Source: an uncultured Bradyrhizobium sp.
GTDB lineage: Bacteria; Pseudomonadota; Alphaproteobacteria; Rhizobiales; Xanthobacteraceae
Assembly (NCBI RefSeq): GCF_947648125.1
Contig: NZ_CANSMR010000007.1
Span: 124,001-188,000, forward strand
Direction of reading: 5' to 3'
Length of the DNA: 64,000 nucleotides
Below the pieces are notes generated by a model, which was not told the origin of the DNA, did not search any database, and saw only the letters and a program-made list of their open reading frames with translations. Below, piece by piece: positions 1 to 11,071 of the stretch (positions within the stretch are counted from its first letter, which is position 1; each line of letters begins with the position of its first letter). A program made the translations under genes and the position numbers.

Positions 1-2
1 GC

Positions 3-107
3 GAGTTCATCACACTCCTCGGCGGCGCGGCGACGTGGCCGCTTGCGGCGCGCAGCGCGTCGCCTTTGGTCCTCGAGCGGATCGTACCGACAACGTGGTG
101 CCCTTAG
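3..107 (+). pseudogene. Remnant N-terminus of a secreted substrate-binding protein
   Basis: The third frame from the window edge reads EFITLLGGAATWPLAAR. This is the tail of the signal peptide seen on many Bradyrhizobium ABC-type substrate-binding proteins. The frame then leaves the family pattern (no AQQ-P... mature start) and stops at 105-107. The true start lies before the window. It is either a truncated gene or a signal peptide joined to unrelated sequence; I see no mature domain downstream. Confidence 0.4.
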
Positions 108-109
108 TC

Positions 110-373
110 ATGCAGAAGGGGCGCCAGCTGCTTGCAAGCGCGGGAGAGCGTGATCCGATCATCCGCGTAAGCGGCGTCCAGGCGGCCGGGCCGAAGGCCG
201 ATAGAACCCGCATTGCTCGGAAGGTGGCGACCGGTTATTATTTGGGCTCCAAGGGCTATTATTTGAGCTTCGAAGACAATGTTTGGCCAGCTTGGCCGAG
301 AGCGAGCTCTGGCCGCAATTATTGGCGGGTCTCTTACGTGGATGATGCTGAGGTAAATGGAGTGCTGGGGTGA
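110..373 (+). CDS. Hypothetical short ORF, doubtful
   Basis: An 87-codon frame from ATG 110; the frame stays open upstream to a start at 35. I recognise no family. The C-terminal half is rich in Tyr, Trp and Ser (GYYLGSKGYYLSFEDN), there is no signal peptide, and no Shine-Dalgarno is visible. It overlaps the end of the signal-peptide remnant at 3-107. It may be debris between that remnant and the sCache operon. If this is not a gene, positions 108-412 hold nothing else I can support apart from the hairpin at 376-394. Confidence 0.15.
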   Translation: MQKGRQLLASAGERDPIIRVSGVQAAGPKADRTRIARKVATGYYLGSKGYYLSFEDNVWPAWPRASSGRNYWRVSYVDDAEVNGVLG

Positions 374-375
374 TC

Positions 376-394
376 GCCCCTCTCCGGAGGGGGC
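376..394 (+). terminator. GC-rich hairpin, possible weak terminator
   Basis: GCCCC and GGGGC arms close a short loop just after the stop at 373 and before the sCache gene. There is no T-run, so intrinsic termination is doubtful. It could equally be a relic of a palindromic repeat. Confidence 0.25.
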
Positions 395-412
395 CTAGGC
401 GAGACCAGAGAG

Positions 413-883
413 ATGCCGAGATCGATTTTATGGGTCTTATCCATTGCCGTGGCGACGGCAGGGCTTGGCCTCGCCTTCGCGGGCACTCCGGAAAACGACT
501 CGGAGCGCGTGAAGAAGCTGGCGACAGACGGCGCCGCCTTGATTGCCGGCGAAGGCATCGAAAACGCTTGCAAGATGCTTCGCGTGCAGAACGGACCCTA
601 CTTCCATGGGGAGTATTACGTCTTTGTTTTCGATTTTGCCGGTGTCTGGCGCTGCTACCCACCCCATCCCGAGGCGGAAGGCCAGTCGATCATTGATCTC
701 AGGGATCCTGTTGATGGCAGGCCGCTGGTGCGGGACATGATCTCTCTCGCTAAAGAGCGGGGGGAAGGATGGTTGGACTATCATTGGACTGATCCGGTGA
801 ACGGCAAGATCGAGATCAAATCCACCTTTGTGAAACGTGTGCCGGGCGCCGAACTCTTTGCGGCATCCGGTTACTATCATTGA
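413..883 (+). CDS. Secreted sCache_2 domain protein (first of a pair)
   Basis: 156 aa. Residues 1-23 form a signal peptide (SILWVLSIAVATAGLGLAFA). The rest is one single-Cache type 2 sensor domain, shown by the end motif GEGWLDYHW followed by DPVNGKIEIKSTFVKRVPG. Such domains bind small organic ligands outside the membrane. Here the domain is free-standing and probably periplasmic, with no transmembrane anchor of its own. Two cysteines (NACKML and VWRCYP) are shared with the next gene and may form a disulfide. The next gene starts 10 nt downstream, and the kinase, Hpt and cyclase genes follow with little or no gap, so I infer a ligand-binding partner for the kinase at 1430. Domain call is firm; ligand unknown. 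Confidence 0.8.
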   Translation: MPRSILWVLSIAVATAGLGLAFAGTPENDSERVKKLATDGAALIAGEGIENACKMLRVQNGPYFHGEYYVFVFDFAGVWRCYPPHPEAEGQSIIDLRDPVDGRPLVRDMISLAKERGEGWLDYHWTDPVNGKIEIKSTFVKRVPGAELFAASGYYH

Positions 884-893
884 GGGCGACGAC

Positions 894-1418
894 ATGCGGT
901 GGCTATTGATTCCTATCTGGGCGGCGCTGCTCCTAACAAGCGCAGCCGTCCCAGCTCTTGCGCAACCAGCAGCGGACCGGACAAGAGCAACCGAAGCAAA
1001 GGCGGACCAATCGACCGGTGACCAAGCAAAAGCAGACCACGCAAAACAATTGGCGATCGAGGCTGCGGATTTGATCCGCAAGAAGGGGCTCGAAGGCGGT
1101 TGCGCAGAGATGCGCACTCCTGACGGTTATTTCTATCAGGGCGAGACCTACGCCTTCATCATGGACCTCAAGGGCGTTTGGCGATGCTTCCCACCGAAAC
1201 CTGCCGCCGAGGGCTTGTCTGCACTTGAGGTGCAGGACCCCGATGGAAAACTGCTGGTCAAGCAAATGAATGAGATCGCCACCACTAAAGGTGAAGGTTG
1301 GATCGACTATCGTTGGAATAATCCGGCGACCGGGAGGATAGAACCCAAATCGACGTACGTGAAGCGCATTCTGGGAACCGATTTGTACGCGTGCTCCGGA
1401 TATTACAATTCAAAATAA
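894..1418 (+). CDS. Secreted sCache_2 domain protein (second of a pair)
   Basis: 174 aa from ATG 894; an upstream in-frame start at 837 overlaps the previous gene and is rejected. A signal peptide ends near ALAQP (residue 23). A short Ala/Lys/Asp-rich linker follows, then one sCache_2 domain with GEGWIDYRW and [13 protein letters not shown]. It is a diverged tandem paralogue of the preceding protein: both keep the cysteine pair, the FxGVWRC core and the GYY end. The kinase gene starts 11 nt after its stop. Two tandem free Cache proteins suggest binding of two related ligands or a heterodimer; this is inference. Confidence 0.8.
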   Translation: MRWLLIPIWAALLLTSAAVPALAQPAADRTRATEAKADQSTGDQAKADHAKQLAIEAADLIRKKGLEGGCAEMRTPDGYFYQGETYAFIMDLKGVWRCFPPKPAAEGLSALEVQDPDGKLLVKQMNEIATTKGEGWIDYRWNNPATGRIEPKSTYVKRILGTDLYACSGYYNSK

Positions 1419-1429
1419 GAGCAGTTGTA

Positions 1430-4360
<2,931 letters not shown>

Positions 4361-4367
4361 GGATAAC

Positions 4368-4715
4368 ATGGACGAATCAGTCATTGACCGGGCAGTTTAC
4401 GCGGAGCTGCGGAACACAACCGGTGCTGAATTCGCGGCCGAACTTGCTGACACGTTCATCGAGGAGGCGCCTGGCATGCTCGCAGAGCTGCGCGCTGCCC
4501 ACGCTGACGGCAATGCCGAACGCTTCCGGCGCGCCGCGCACTCGCTCAAATCAAATGGGAGAATCTTCGGTGCAGTGAAATTGACGACGCTGGCGCGAGA
4601 GTTCGAGCTCAAAGGACTGGATGCTGATCCGGCCGGCGACTTGGCCTGCTTGGCGGCGCTGGAAGCAGAATACGTCCGTGCCGCAGCCGAACTGAAAGCC
4701 CTACGTAATGGCTAA
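4368..4715 (+). CDS. Hpt domain phosphotransfer protein
   Basis: 115 aa, entirely one Hpt four-helix domain. The phosphorylatable His58 lies in RRAAHSLKSNGRIFGA, the usual AHxLKG-type motif with Ser-Asn in place of the common Gly. The gene sits 7 nt after the hybrid kinase and overlaps the next gene by 8 nt, so translation is likely coupled. The expected role is phosphate relay between the hybrid kinase receivers and the REC domain of the cyclase encoded next. A separate Hpt between a hybrid kinase and an output protein is a standard four-step phosphorelay layout. Confidence 0.9.
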   Translation: MDESVIDRAVYAELRNTTGAEFAAELADTFIEEAPGMLAELRAAHADGNAERFRRAAHSLKSNGRIFGAVKLTTLAREFELKGLDADPAGDLACLAALEAEYVRAAAELKALRNG

Positions 4716-5760
4716 AGACAGTTCTCGTGTGCTAATCGCTGACGACAACAAGGTTAATCGCCTGCTGCTGTCGCGCAGCGTCGAGCTGCTGGGGCACGAT
4801 GTCTCGCTCGCCGAGAACGGCCGCATCGCGCTGGAGTGGTTGCGAACCAAGCCATTCGATCTACTGCTGCTCGACATCGAAATGCCCGAACTGGATGGTT
4901 TCGCGGTACTCGAGCAGCTCAAGGCCGATCCACAGTTGCGTGAAATGCCGGTCATCGTCACCTCGTCGGTCGAAGGGCTAGATACCATCGTCCGCTGCAT
5001 CAACCTGGGAGCCGAGGACTATCTGCACAAGCCGGTAAACCAGGTACTCCTAAAAGCGCGCATCGGCGCCAGTCTCGAGAAGAAGCGCCTGCGCGATCAG
5101 CAGAAGGCAATGGTACGACGCTTTGTCACCTCCGAGGTGGCGGATGACATCCTGCAGTCGGGCTTCGCGCTACGCGGGAAACGCATCCACGCGTCAGTGT
5201 TGTTCTGCGACATCCGCGGGTTCACGGCCATGGTCGAGAGCCAGGGGCCGGAGGAAACGATCGATCTGCTCAACACGTATTACATGCTGATGTTCGACGC
5301 CATCGGCAGCCATGGCGGCGTCGTCAACCAGATGATCGGCGACGGCCTGATGGCGTTGTTTGGCGCGCCGCTCCCACTCGACAATTGTGCCGTCAGTGCC
5401 GTGGCGGCAGCGCTGGAAATGGTCGAGCTGATCGAGCAATTCAACCATGAGCGCAAGGCTGTAGACAGAGCAGCGATTAGGATTGGCGTGGGCGTTGCCA
5501 CCGGCGATGTCGTGGCGGGCTATATCGGAACCCAGCAGCGCGCCATGTATACCTGCATTGGCGACGCGGTGAACTTGGCGGCACGGCTGGAGGCGCACAC
5601 CAAAGTGGCTGGGTGCGGCATCCTGATTGATGACGCTACCCAACGTGCCCTGGGCGGCAGTGTGCCGACGCAGTCGTTGGGCGAGGTGTCGTTCAAGGGC
5701 AAGGCCGCTGCCATCGGAATTTTTTCGGTGATGGCCGGCCAGCCAAACGAACAACCCTGA
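4708..5760 (+). CDS. Response regulator with class III adenylate cyclase output
   Basis: 350 aa. The N-terminal REC domain (residues 5-125) has IADDNKVN, Asp56 in LLLLDIEMPELDG and a KPV ending. A short helix leads to a class III nucleotide cyclase domain (about 155-340). Metal-binding Asp168 lies in LFCDIRGF and Asp212 in IGDG; CIGDAVNLAARLE supplies the base-recognition Asp and the transition-state Asn and Arg. The usual substrate Lys before IGD appears to be Gln208 (VNQMIGDG), so purine choice should be tested. As the last gene of the operon it is the probable output: phosphorylation would tune cAMP production. A guanylate cyclase is less likely but not excluded. Confidence 0.85.
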   Translation: MAKDSSRVLIADDNKVNRLLLSRSVELLGHDVSLAENGRIALEWLRTKPFDLLLLDIEMPELDGFAVLEQLKADPQLREMPVIVTSSVEGLDTIVRCINLGAEDYLHKPVNQVLLKARIGASLEKKRLRDQQKAMVRRFVTSEVADDILQSGFALRGKRIHASVLFCDIRGFTAMVESQGPEETIDLLNTYYMLMFDAIGSHGGVVNQMIGDGLMALFGAPLPLDNCAVSAVAAALEMVELIEQFNHERKAVDRAAIRIGVGVATGDVVAGYIGTQQRAMYTCIGDAVNLAARLEAHTKVAGCGILIDDATQRALGGSVPTQSLGEVSFKGKAAAIGIFSVMAGQPNEQP

Positions 5761-5843
5761 ATTTCGAACGAACTGAATTACATCCTGGCGCGGCCCTCGA
5801 CTATCGCGGATGCTCTCGTTCCAACGAATCGATTGGTTCCATC

Positions 5844-5996
5844 ATGCGAAACCTTTGCCTGCTCTTATCAACGACGCTGCTCGTTTCAGCCGACGAGGGG
5901 CGGAAATCTTCGCCGGATTTTGCAGTGCATATGTCGGCTGCTGGCCCAAAACCGACATGCCGTGGTCACCCGGCGATATCAGGTTTTAGGAGGTAG
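5844..5996 (+). CDS. Doubtful 50-codon ORF in the gap after the cyclase
   Basis: ATG 5844 opens a 50-codon frame with a hydrophobic start (MRNLCLLLSTTLLVSA), then a short polar tail with no recognised motif. It lies in the gap between the cyclase and the convergent acyl-CoA dehydrogenase-like gene (5761-6053). A good Shine-Dalgarno (AGGAGG, about 5989) sits inside its 3' end but leads only to a four-codon frame at 6004. The segment looks more like gene debris than a working gene; I see nothing else in this gap. Confidence 0.15.
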   Translation: MRNLCLLLSTTLLVSADEGRKSSPDFAVHMSAAGPKPTCRGHPAISGFRR

Positions 5997-6053
5997 AGCC
6001 GACATGGCGGATTGATGAGTACACGCCACGGTTCAATATGATTTCATCGCGCT

Positions 6054-7226
6054 TCACCGCGCGGTCGGCGGAGCGCCGAGATTGCCAGCCAGGATCGCCT
6101 TGCCGGCGTCCTCATACTGGGTGTCACGGGCCTGGATCTGCTGCGCGATCGCATGCATGTCACGAAACCGTCGCTCGAACGGATTCTTCGCAAACACCGC
6201 CGTGGCCCCCGACATGTGATAGGCGATGTCGACGACCGAGGCCGACTGGTGGATGGTCCAGGTCGAGGCGATGCGGATCGCGATGCGATGCGCCTCGCTG
6301 ATCGGATCGCCGCGGGTGAGATCGCTCCAGACCTCGTTCGCCGTCGCATACAGATAGGCGCGCGCGGCGCGCAGGCTTGCCTCGGTGCGGCCGATCTGGC
6401 CCTGCACGGCGTTGTTGTCGCGCATCGCCTTGAGGCCCTGCGGGGTCTTGCCGCGGGCAAGCTCGGTCGCCGCATCCAGCATGGCGCGGGCGACGCCGAG
6501 CGAGGTCGCGGCAAAGCCCATGCTGAACACCATGTTGGTGGAGAGCTTGTAGAGCGGGCCGCCCTCGCGGCACGCGGCGGGATCGTCGCGCAGCGCGGCG
6601 AATGCCTCGGGGATGAAGAGGTTATCGACCGAATAGGAATCGGTGCCGGTGCCCTTCAGGCCGATCACGTCCCAGACGTCGTACATCGCAGCTGACGACA
6701 CCGGAAACAGGATGGTGCGGATCTCCGGCGAGCCGTCGGCCTTCTTGCGTGGTGAGCCGTCGGCCTCGACGACGCGGACATGGGCGCCGAGCCAGCTCGC
6801 CTGCCGCGAGCCCGAGGCGAAATCCCAGCGCGCAGTGGCGCGATAGCCGCCGGGCTCGGCGCGCACCTCGTGGGCGATCGCGCCCCAGGCCAGGATGCCG
6901 GGCGCGGTGTTGAAGATTTCGTTTGCTGCGTCAGGCTCGAGATAGGCCGCGGTCATGGCGCAGACGCTGCATTGGCCGAGGCACCAGGCGGTCGATGCAT
7001 CGGCCTTGGCGATCTCTTCCTGCATCTGCATGAACGCGTCCAGCGTCGCCTCGGCGCCGCCGAAGCGTTTCGGCAGCAGCGCGCGATACAGCCCGTTCTC
7101 GACCAGTGCCGCGGTGACGGAAGGCGTCAGCCGCCGCGTCCGTTCGATCTCGTCGGCTTCGCTCATGATCAGCGGCGCCAGCGCGCGCGCCCGCTCGACA
7201 AGGTCGAATCCCTGCGGCTTGTTCAT
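6054..7226 (-). CDS. Acyl-CoA dehydrogenase-fold protein, possible flavin-dependent monooxygenase
   Basis: 390 aa from ATG 7226, with GAGGA upstream; the frame continues open far upstream on the same strand without support. The N-terminus (helical, then LPKRFGGAEATLDAFMQ) and the middle (ADASTAWCLGQCS, later GTGTDSYSVDNLFIP) match the acyl-CoA dehydrogenase fold, especially the branch of two-component group D flavin monooxygenases (HsaA, DszC, HpaB C2 type). The catalytic Glu of true acyl-CoA dehydrogenases is not obvious. The neighbouring MFS gene is on the same strand about 150 nt upstream, so the pair may import and oxidise an organic substrate. Fold is firm; reaction is inference. Confidence 0.75.
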   Translation of the reverse strand: MNKPQGFDLVERARALAPLIMSEADEIERTRRLTPSVTAALVENGLYRALLPKRFGGAEATLDAFMQMQEEIAKADASTAWCLGQCSVCAMTAAYLEPDAANEIFNTAPGILAWGAIAHEVRAEPGGYRATARWDFASGSRQASWLGAHVRVVEADGSPRKKADGSPEIRTILFPVSSAAMYDVWDVIGLKGTGTDSYSVDNLFIPEAFAALRDDPAACREGGPLYKLSTNMVFSMGFAATSLGVARAMLDAATELARGKTPQGLKAMRDNNAVQGQIGRTEASLRAARAYLYATANEVWSDLTRGDPISEAHRIAIRIASTWTIHQSASVVDIAYHMSGATAVFAKNPFERRFRDMHAIAQQIQARDTQYEDAGKAILAGNLGAPPTAR

Positions 7227-7372
7227 GCGTGTCCTCGGCGCCCCTTCTGACGTTCTTGTTGGGCGGGTTGAGGCGATGGTGGCCCATCCGGCAAAGGAGG
7301 GCAAGGCGGGGCGGCGCCGATGCAGATCAGCTATCCATCGCGGCGGCGCGCGATCGACGGATGCATCCGCGC

Positions 7373-8599
7373 TCAGGCGGCGGCACGGCCGAGATCGAGC
7401 GCCGGCTGGCGCTTGGTCGAGAAACTCAGCGCCACGGCGACCGCGGCAAGGCCGATCGCGAAGGAACCGGCGTGCAGCCACGTGTAGCCGTGGAAGGTGT
7501 CGAACACGTAACCGCCGGCCCACGGCCCGAGCGCCATGCCGAGGCTCGCGAAGGCCGACACCGCGCCGAACACGGTGCCCATGATGCGCGCGCCGAAGAA
7601 CTCGCGCACCAGCACGGCATAGAGCGGCATCACGCCGCCATAGGCGAGGCCGAACACCACCGACAGCGCGTAGAACTCGCCGAGTTGCGCCACCGCGAGA
7701 TAGGTCGCGATCGACAGCGCCTGCACCAGCAGGCCGCCGACCAGCACCGGCTTGGCGCCGAGCCGGTCTGCGAGCACCCCGAGCAGCAGCCGTCCGCCGA
7801 GCCCGGAGAAGCCGGCGAGGCTGTAGACCGTGACCGCGGTGAGCGGCGCGATGCCGCACACCATGGCGTAGGACACCATGTGGAAGATCGGACCCGAATG
7901 CGCCGCGCAGCAGGCGAAATGGGCCAATGCGAGCGTGATGAATTGCGGCGTGCGCAGCGCCTGCGCGACGGTCCATTCCGCTTGCGGCGCGTTGCCCGCC
8001 GTTGCGATCGCGACGGTCGTTCCCTGCGGTGCCGGGCGCACCAGGAACGATGCGGGGATCAGCAGCGCCCATGCGGCGATGCCGATCACGAGCATCGCGA
8101 AGCGCCAGTCATAGGCCGTGATCAGCCAGCTGGCGGATGGTGCGACCGTCAGGGGCGATACACCCATGCCGGCCGACACCAGTGCGACGGCGAGGCTGCG
8201 ATGCTTGTCGATCCAGGCGCTCGCAAGCGCCATCATCGGCGCATAGAAGCTGCCGGCGGCGATCCCGATCAGCACGCCGAAGCAGAGCTGGAATTGCCAC
8301 AGGGTCTGCGCCTGGCTTGCTGTCACGAGGCCAAGCCCGAGCAGCACGCTGCCGGCCAGCACCACGACGCGGGTGCCGAAGCGGTCGGACAGCGTGCCCC
8401 AGGCGAACGCCGCAAAACCCATGCAGAGGAAATCCAGCGTCGCGGCCGCCGATACGCCGGCGCGCGACCAGCCCATCGCATCCGAGATCGGTTGCAGGAA
8501 CACGGCGAGCGACAGCATGGTGCCGAAGCCGACGCAGGTCATCAGCGCGCCCGCGCCGACGACGACCCAGCCATAGTCGAACCGAGCGTCCTTGCTCAT
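7373..8599 (-). CDS. Major facilitator superfamily transporter
   Basis: 408 aa from ATG 8599, with about 12 hydrophobic segments along the whole length. The loop 2-3 signature is visible as GTLSDRFGTR and a similar motif GVLADRLGAK recurs in the second half, as expected for two six-helix repeats. The N-terminus (FDYGWVVVGAGALMTCVGFG) resembles the oxalate/formate antiporter-like and monocarboxylate branch. It is an inner membrane carrier, probably for an organic anion. It precedes the acyl-CoA dehydrogenase-like gene on the same strand with a gap of about 146 nt. Substrate not determinable by eye. Confidence 0.85.
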   Translation of the reverse strand: MSKDARFDYGWVVVGAGALMTCVGFGTMLSLAVFLQPISDAMGWSRAGVSAAATLDFLCMGFAAFAWGTLSDRFGTRVVVLAGSVLLGLGLVTASQAQTLWQFQLCFGVLIGIAAGSFYAPMMALASAWIDKHRSLAVALVSAGMGVSPLTVAPSASWLITAYDWRFAMLVIGIAAWALLIPASFLVRPAPQGTTVAIATAGNAPQAEWTVAQALRTPQFITLALAHFACCAAHSGPIFHMVSYAMVCGIAPLTAVTVYSLAGFSGLGGRLLLGVLADRLGAKPVLVGGLLVQALSIATYLAVAQLGEFYALSVVFGLAYGGVMPLYAVLVREFFGARIMGTVFGAVSAFASLGMALGPWAGGYVFDTFHGYTWLHAGSFAIGLAAVAVALSFSTKRQPALDLGRAAA

Positions 8600-8750
8600 G
8601 CGTTTCCCCGGCGCTGTTGTTTGTTGTGGTGCGCGCAGGGAGGATGGTGGCCTATCTGAGGTCCGGGGGCAATATGACGGGCAACATGCCTCTCATTCCG
8701 GGATCAGCGGATCGTGCGTTGCATGCGCAAGATGTCGCAGCGACGCGCGG

Positions 8751-9086
8751 CTAGCCGCACTGCCAAGCGCGGCCGATCGGCGTCCAGACCCAGCACGGGC
8801 CATAGCTGCCGCCATTATAGCGCCCGCCGCCGTGGAAGCCGGGGCGGCCGAAATAGTGCCAATCGCCGCCATAGTAATATTCCGGCGAAAAGTCCGGATA
8901 GCCGCGGGCGGCGCCGCGCGGACCGAGCACCGGAATGGTCTCGTTGGGCGGCTGGCGGTAGCCGGGCAGGAAGCCGTAGCCATGCCAGCTGGTGCTGCCG
9001 TGCCGCTTCTTCGGGGAGGCGGCCGAGCTCAGGTCCGGCTGCAGCAGTGCGAGGATGACGATCGAGAGGGACAGGATGCGCAACAT
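8751..9086 (-). CDS. Small secreted Gly/Tyr/Trp-rich protein
   Basis: 111 aa. A signal peptide (MLRILSLSIVILALLQPDLSSA) is followed by a mature part rich in Gly, Tyr, Trp, Pro and His (FLPGYRQPP, EYYYGGDWHYFGRPGF, PCWVWTPIGRAWQCG). Two cysteines near the end may pair. Proteins of this composition are frequent in Bradyrhizobium and remain uncharacterised. Start ATG 9086. It lies just outside the left lepA-like repeat. Function unknown; possibly envelope-associated. Confidence 0.65.
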   Translation of the reverse strand: MLRILSLSIVILALLQPDLSSAASPKKRHGSTSWHGYGFLPGYRQPPNETIPVLGPRGAARGYPDFSPEYYYGGDWHYFGRPGFHGGGRYNGGSYGPCWVWTPIGRAWQCG

Positions 9087-9182
9087 GACGGCAGCTTAGT
9101 CGGGCCGTCGTGCGATGGCGATTCAAATCATGGTGCGTTTTGTTGCCGGGACAAGAATGGGCAACAAGTGCGCCTGCGACAG

Positions 9183-9241
9183 CGTCGCCTCAGCTATCCA
9201 CCTTGAGCGCGGCGATGAAGGCTTCCTGCGGGATGTCGACC
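9183..9241 (-). repeat. Copy of the lepA 3' end (left junction of island)
   Basis: 59 bases starting CGTCGCCTCAGCTATCCACC are identical to 11981-12039, which spans the stop codon and last codons of lepA. The match breaks down after one missing T. A third, degraded copy lies at 11787-11830. Identical copies at both ends of an AT-richer segment look like the duplicated attachment site of an integrated element that used the lepA 3' end; no integrase gene remains inside. Confidence 0.75.
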
Positions 9242-9311
9242 TGCCGAACTGCCGGGCGAACGTATGAAACGACCCGAACCAGAAGAATTTCTATGAGAAT
9301 GTTCCCGGATG

Positions 9312-10085
9312 TTACGCTTGACCGGCGTTATGCAGCTTTCTTCGCTCTGCCTCTTGAATCCCCGACTTCGTTATCTGGAATTTGTCCACTTCAGAGTGAA
9401 TGAAGGCTCGATCGTGCTCCAATTGATCAAGAGTGCGCCTGAGGTTCTTTCTCATTTTTGGATGAACCCAGGTCGACAACTGCTCGAACGATGCGCGTTC
9501 CGCCCCGCGTTCATACAACAACAGTAGGACGCGATCGCTAACCTGAAGATCAGTCCGCAAGACCTTCAAAAATCCAGCAAAATCCTCCACGGTTGGAGCT
9601 CGCCGGGCGACAAGATTGCCGATAATTTGCTGGGCTTGGTTTGCGGACACCCCGTGATGCAGGCGAACAAACTCAGCGAGAATCCAATCCAGTGTCGAGG
9701 ATACAAACGTCGCATCTTGCTCATTCGGATCTATTCCATCTCCCAGATGAGCAGCATCTCGCTTATTTCTAATGTCGTAAACAACGCGAAGCGCACGTGG
9801 AATATGAAGCCGGATAGAATCGGACGCCTGTGTACTTTGAGCCAGAGTGGCGATTATCTTTTCTGTCCGAAGCTGGGTTCCTATGGGCGTAAAGCTTCCG
9901 CCGACTGCCTGCTCAAGCATTCGAAAGGCTGCTTCGCAGAAGCGCCCACCCTCGACCGCGCTGAGTCGAAGTCCGCCTAGATAGAAATTGCGCTTGGCGT
10001 CGTTGTAAGCGGCTAAGAGCTCGTCCACCAATTTTCCATCGAACGACTTCTTGAGGCCGTGTTCAATCTCCACGAATGACGTCAT
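9312..10085 (-). CDS. Unassigned island protein with possible HEPN-like RNase motif
   Basis: 257 aa, not assigned to a named family. The N-terminal two-thirds is helical. It contains IRNKRDAAH (residues 105-113), that is Arg106-Asn107-x5-His113, which fits the RX4-6H active-site pattern of HEPN ribonucleases. The last 80 residues (VLLLLYERG ... LRRTLDQLEHDRAFIHSE) look like a winged-helix domain. The gene is the last of three co-oriented genes (gaps of 30 and 15 nt) inside the lepA-flanked island, and base composition is clearly lower in GC than the neighbours. HEPN proteins are common in defence and toxin systems, so a defence role is a reasonable but unproven idea. Confidence 0.6.
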   Translation of the reverse strand: MTSFVEIEHGLKKSFDGKLVDELLAAYNDAKRNFYLGGLRLSAVEGGRFCEAAFRMLEQAVGGSFTPIGTQLRTEKIIATLAQSTQASDSIRLHIPRALRVVYDIRNKRDAAHLGDGIDPNEQDATFVSSTLDWILAEFVRLHHGVSANQAQQIIGNLVARRAPTVEDFAGFLKVLRTDLQVSDRVLLLLYERGAERASFEQLSTWVHPKMRKNLRRTLDQLEHDRAFIHSEVDKFQITKSGIQEAERRKLHNAGQA

Positions 10086-10115
10086 GATGGGTGCTCGGTT
10101 TTGTGGCTAACTAAC

Positions 10116-10664
10116 TTACTTTGTCAGATTGAGAATGATTGCTGCGCCTTGCTTTAGTCCGGGCGCAGTTAGCGTCCAGCCCTTTTCCTTTGATCCCGTA
10201 AATTCATTTCCACCCTTCATGTACTTCATATGGTTGGTGCCGTCGAAAAAGCCGTAGCGCTCGCATAGGGCTCGAGCCTCTCTGTCATCGAATCTCGGCT
10301 CATTCGATGAAATCAATCCGGCAATTCCGAGCAGGACGTACGCGTTTCGAACCTTGTCTCGATTTCCCTTACCAGGAATCTCCGAGATGATGATTTCAAC
10401 TCCGTCGCTGCTTGTGTGAAATACTTGTTGAACTTGATTTACCGACAGATGGTTCTGTTTCATCCATGTGCGGGCGCGAGCAGGAACGTCATTGCCGTAA
10501 TCTGTTTCGCTTTGCGCCTCAGGCAATTTCTTGCCGACTGCCAAGGGCGACTCGCCCAACAAAACGAGCGATGCCTGGATGACGCGTTGTCGTTCATCAG
10601 ATTGTAGTGGTGTTAGCTCAGCGACGATTGCCGCAACAATGTCTGTGATGCTTTTCTGGGTCAT
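10116..10664 (-). CDS. Unassigned island protein, middle gene of three
   Basis: 182 aa, no recognised family. The N-terminus (ITDIVAAIVAELTPLQSDERQRVIQAS) is helical. The centre has ISEIPGKGNRDKVRNAYVLLGIAGLI, and the end reads EKGWTLTAPGLKQGAAIILNL, resembling the last strand and helix of a winged-helix DNA-binding domain. There is no signal peptide or membrane segment. It lies 15 nt after the 120-aa gene and 30 nt before the 257-aa gene on the same strand, so one transcript is likely. Atypical composition marks it as acquired. Confidence 0.6.
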   Translation of the reverse strand: MTQKSITDIVAAIVAELTPLQSDERQRVIQASLVLLGESPLAVGKKLPEAQSETDYGNDVPARARTWMKQNHLSVNQVQQVFHTSSDGVEIIISEIPGKGNRDKVRNAYVLLGIAGLISSNEPRFDDREARALCERYGFFDGTNHMKYMKGGNEFTGSKEKGWTLTAPGLKQGAAIILNLTK

Positions 10665-10679
10665 TGAAGTTGCCTGTTG

Positions 10680-11042
10680 CTAGCCGACATACGTCCAGCG
10701 CTTTCCGTCCTTGAGGCGGCGCAATTCCTTGCGACGCACAAGTCGCAGCATCAACGGGGACAAAGTCGTTACCGGATAAAAATGGCCCTGTTCTTCCAAA
10801 GCCTGTCGTACTGAGCCCAGTTCCTTGGGAGTTGAGAAAAACCCGCTTCCGATTAACTCGGCTAACAAACCCATCGGAGTTGGCCTGGATTTCGGCGCCA
10901 ACCGTGTTGATCTAGCTTCAGGCGGGGAAGACGTCTTCCGCTCGCCTTGTTCGAATAGGCCAAGCAACGCCGTTACCTCGCTCTGGGTCCCCTCAATTGC
11001 AACGGTTGCGCCGCTTGGAGTCGTGATGACCGCTCTCGGCAT
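10680..11042 (-). CDS. Unassigned island protein, first gene of three
   Basis: 120 aa with a strong Shine-Dalgarno (AAGGAGTG) before ATG 11042. Residues 1-35 form a short beta/helix unit (AVITTPSGATVAIEGTQSEV), a Ser/Pro/Arg-rich linker follows, and residues 55-120 resemble a winged-helix domain ending LVRRKELRRLKDGKRWTYV. I do not recognise a named family. As the first gene of the three-gene set it could be the regulator or a structural subunit. Its 5' side faces the duplicated 245-bp repeats. Confidence 0.6.
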   Translation of the reverse strand: MPRAVITTPSGATVAIEGTQSEVTALLGLFEQGERKTSSPPEARSTRLAPKSRPTPMGLLAELIGSGFFSTPKELGSVRQALEEQGHFYPVTTLSPLMLRLVRRKELRRLKDGKRWTYVG

Positions 11043-11071
11043 GCTTCACTCCTTCAGTTGACGGAAAGTTC

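Noticed and set aside
6004-6042. Very short frames behind the AGGAGG at 5989
   Set aside because: They run four and eight codons only; no evidence of a leader peptide or a following gene on that strand.
7227-8072. N-terminal extension of the acyl-CoA dehydrogenase-like frame to 8072
   Set aside because: The extra residues are the out-of-frame reading of the MFS gene; ATG 7226 has a ribosome site and the family start.
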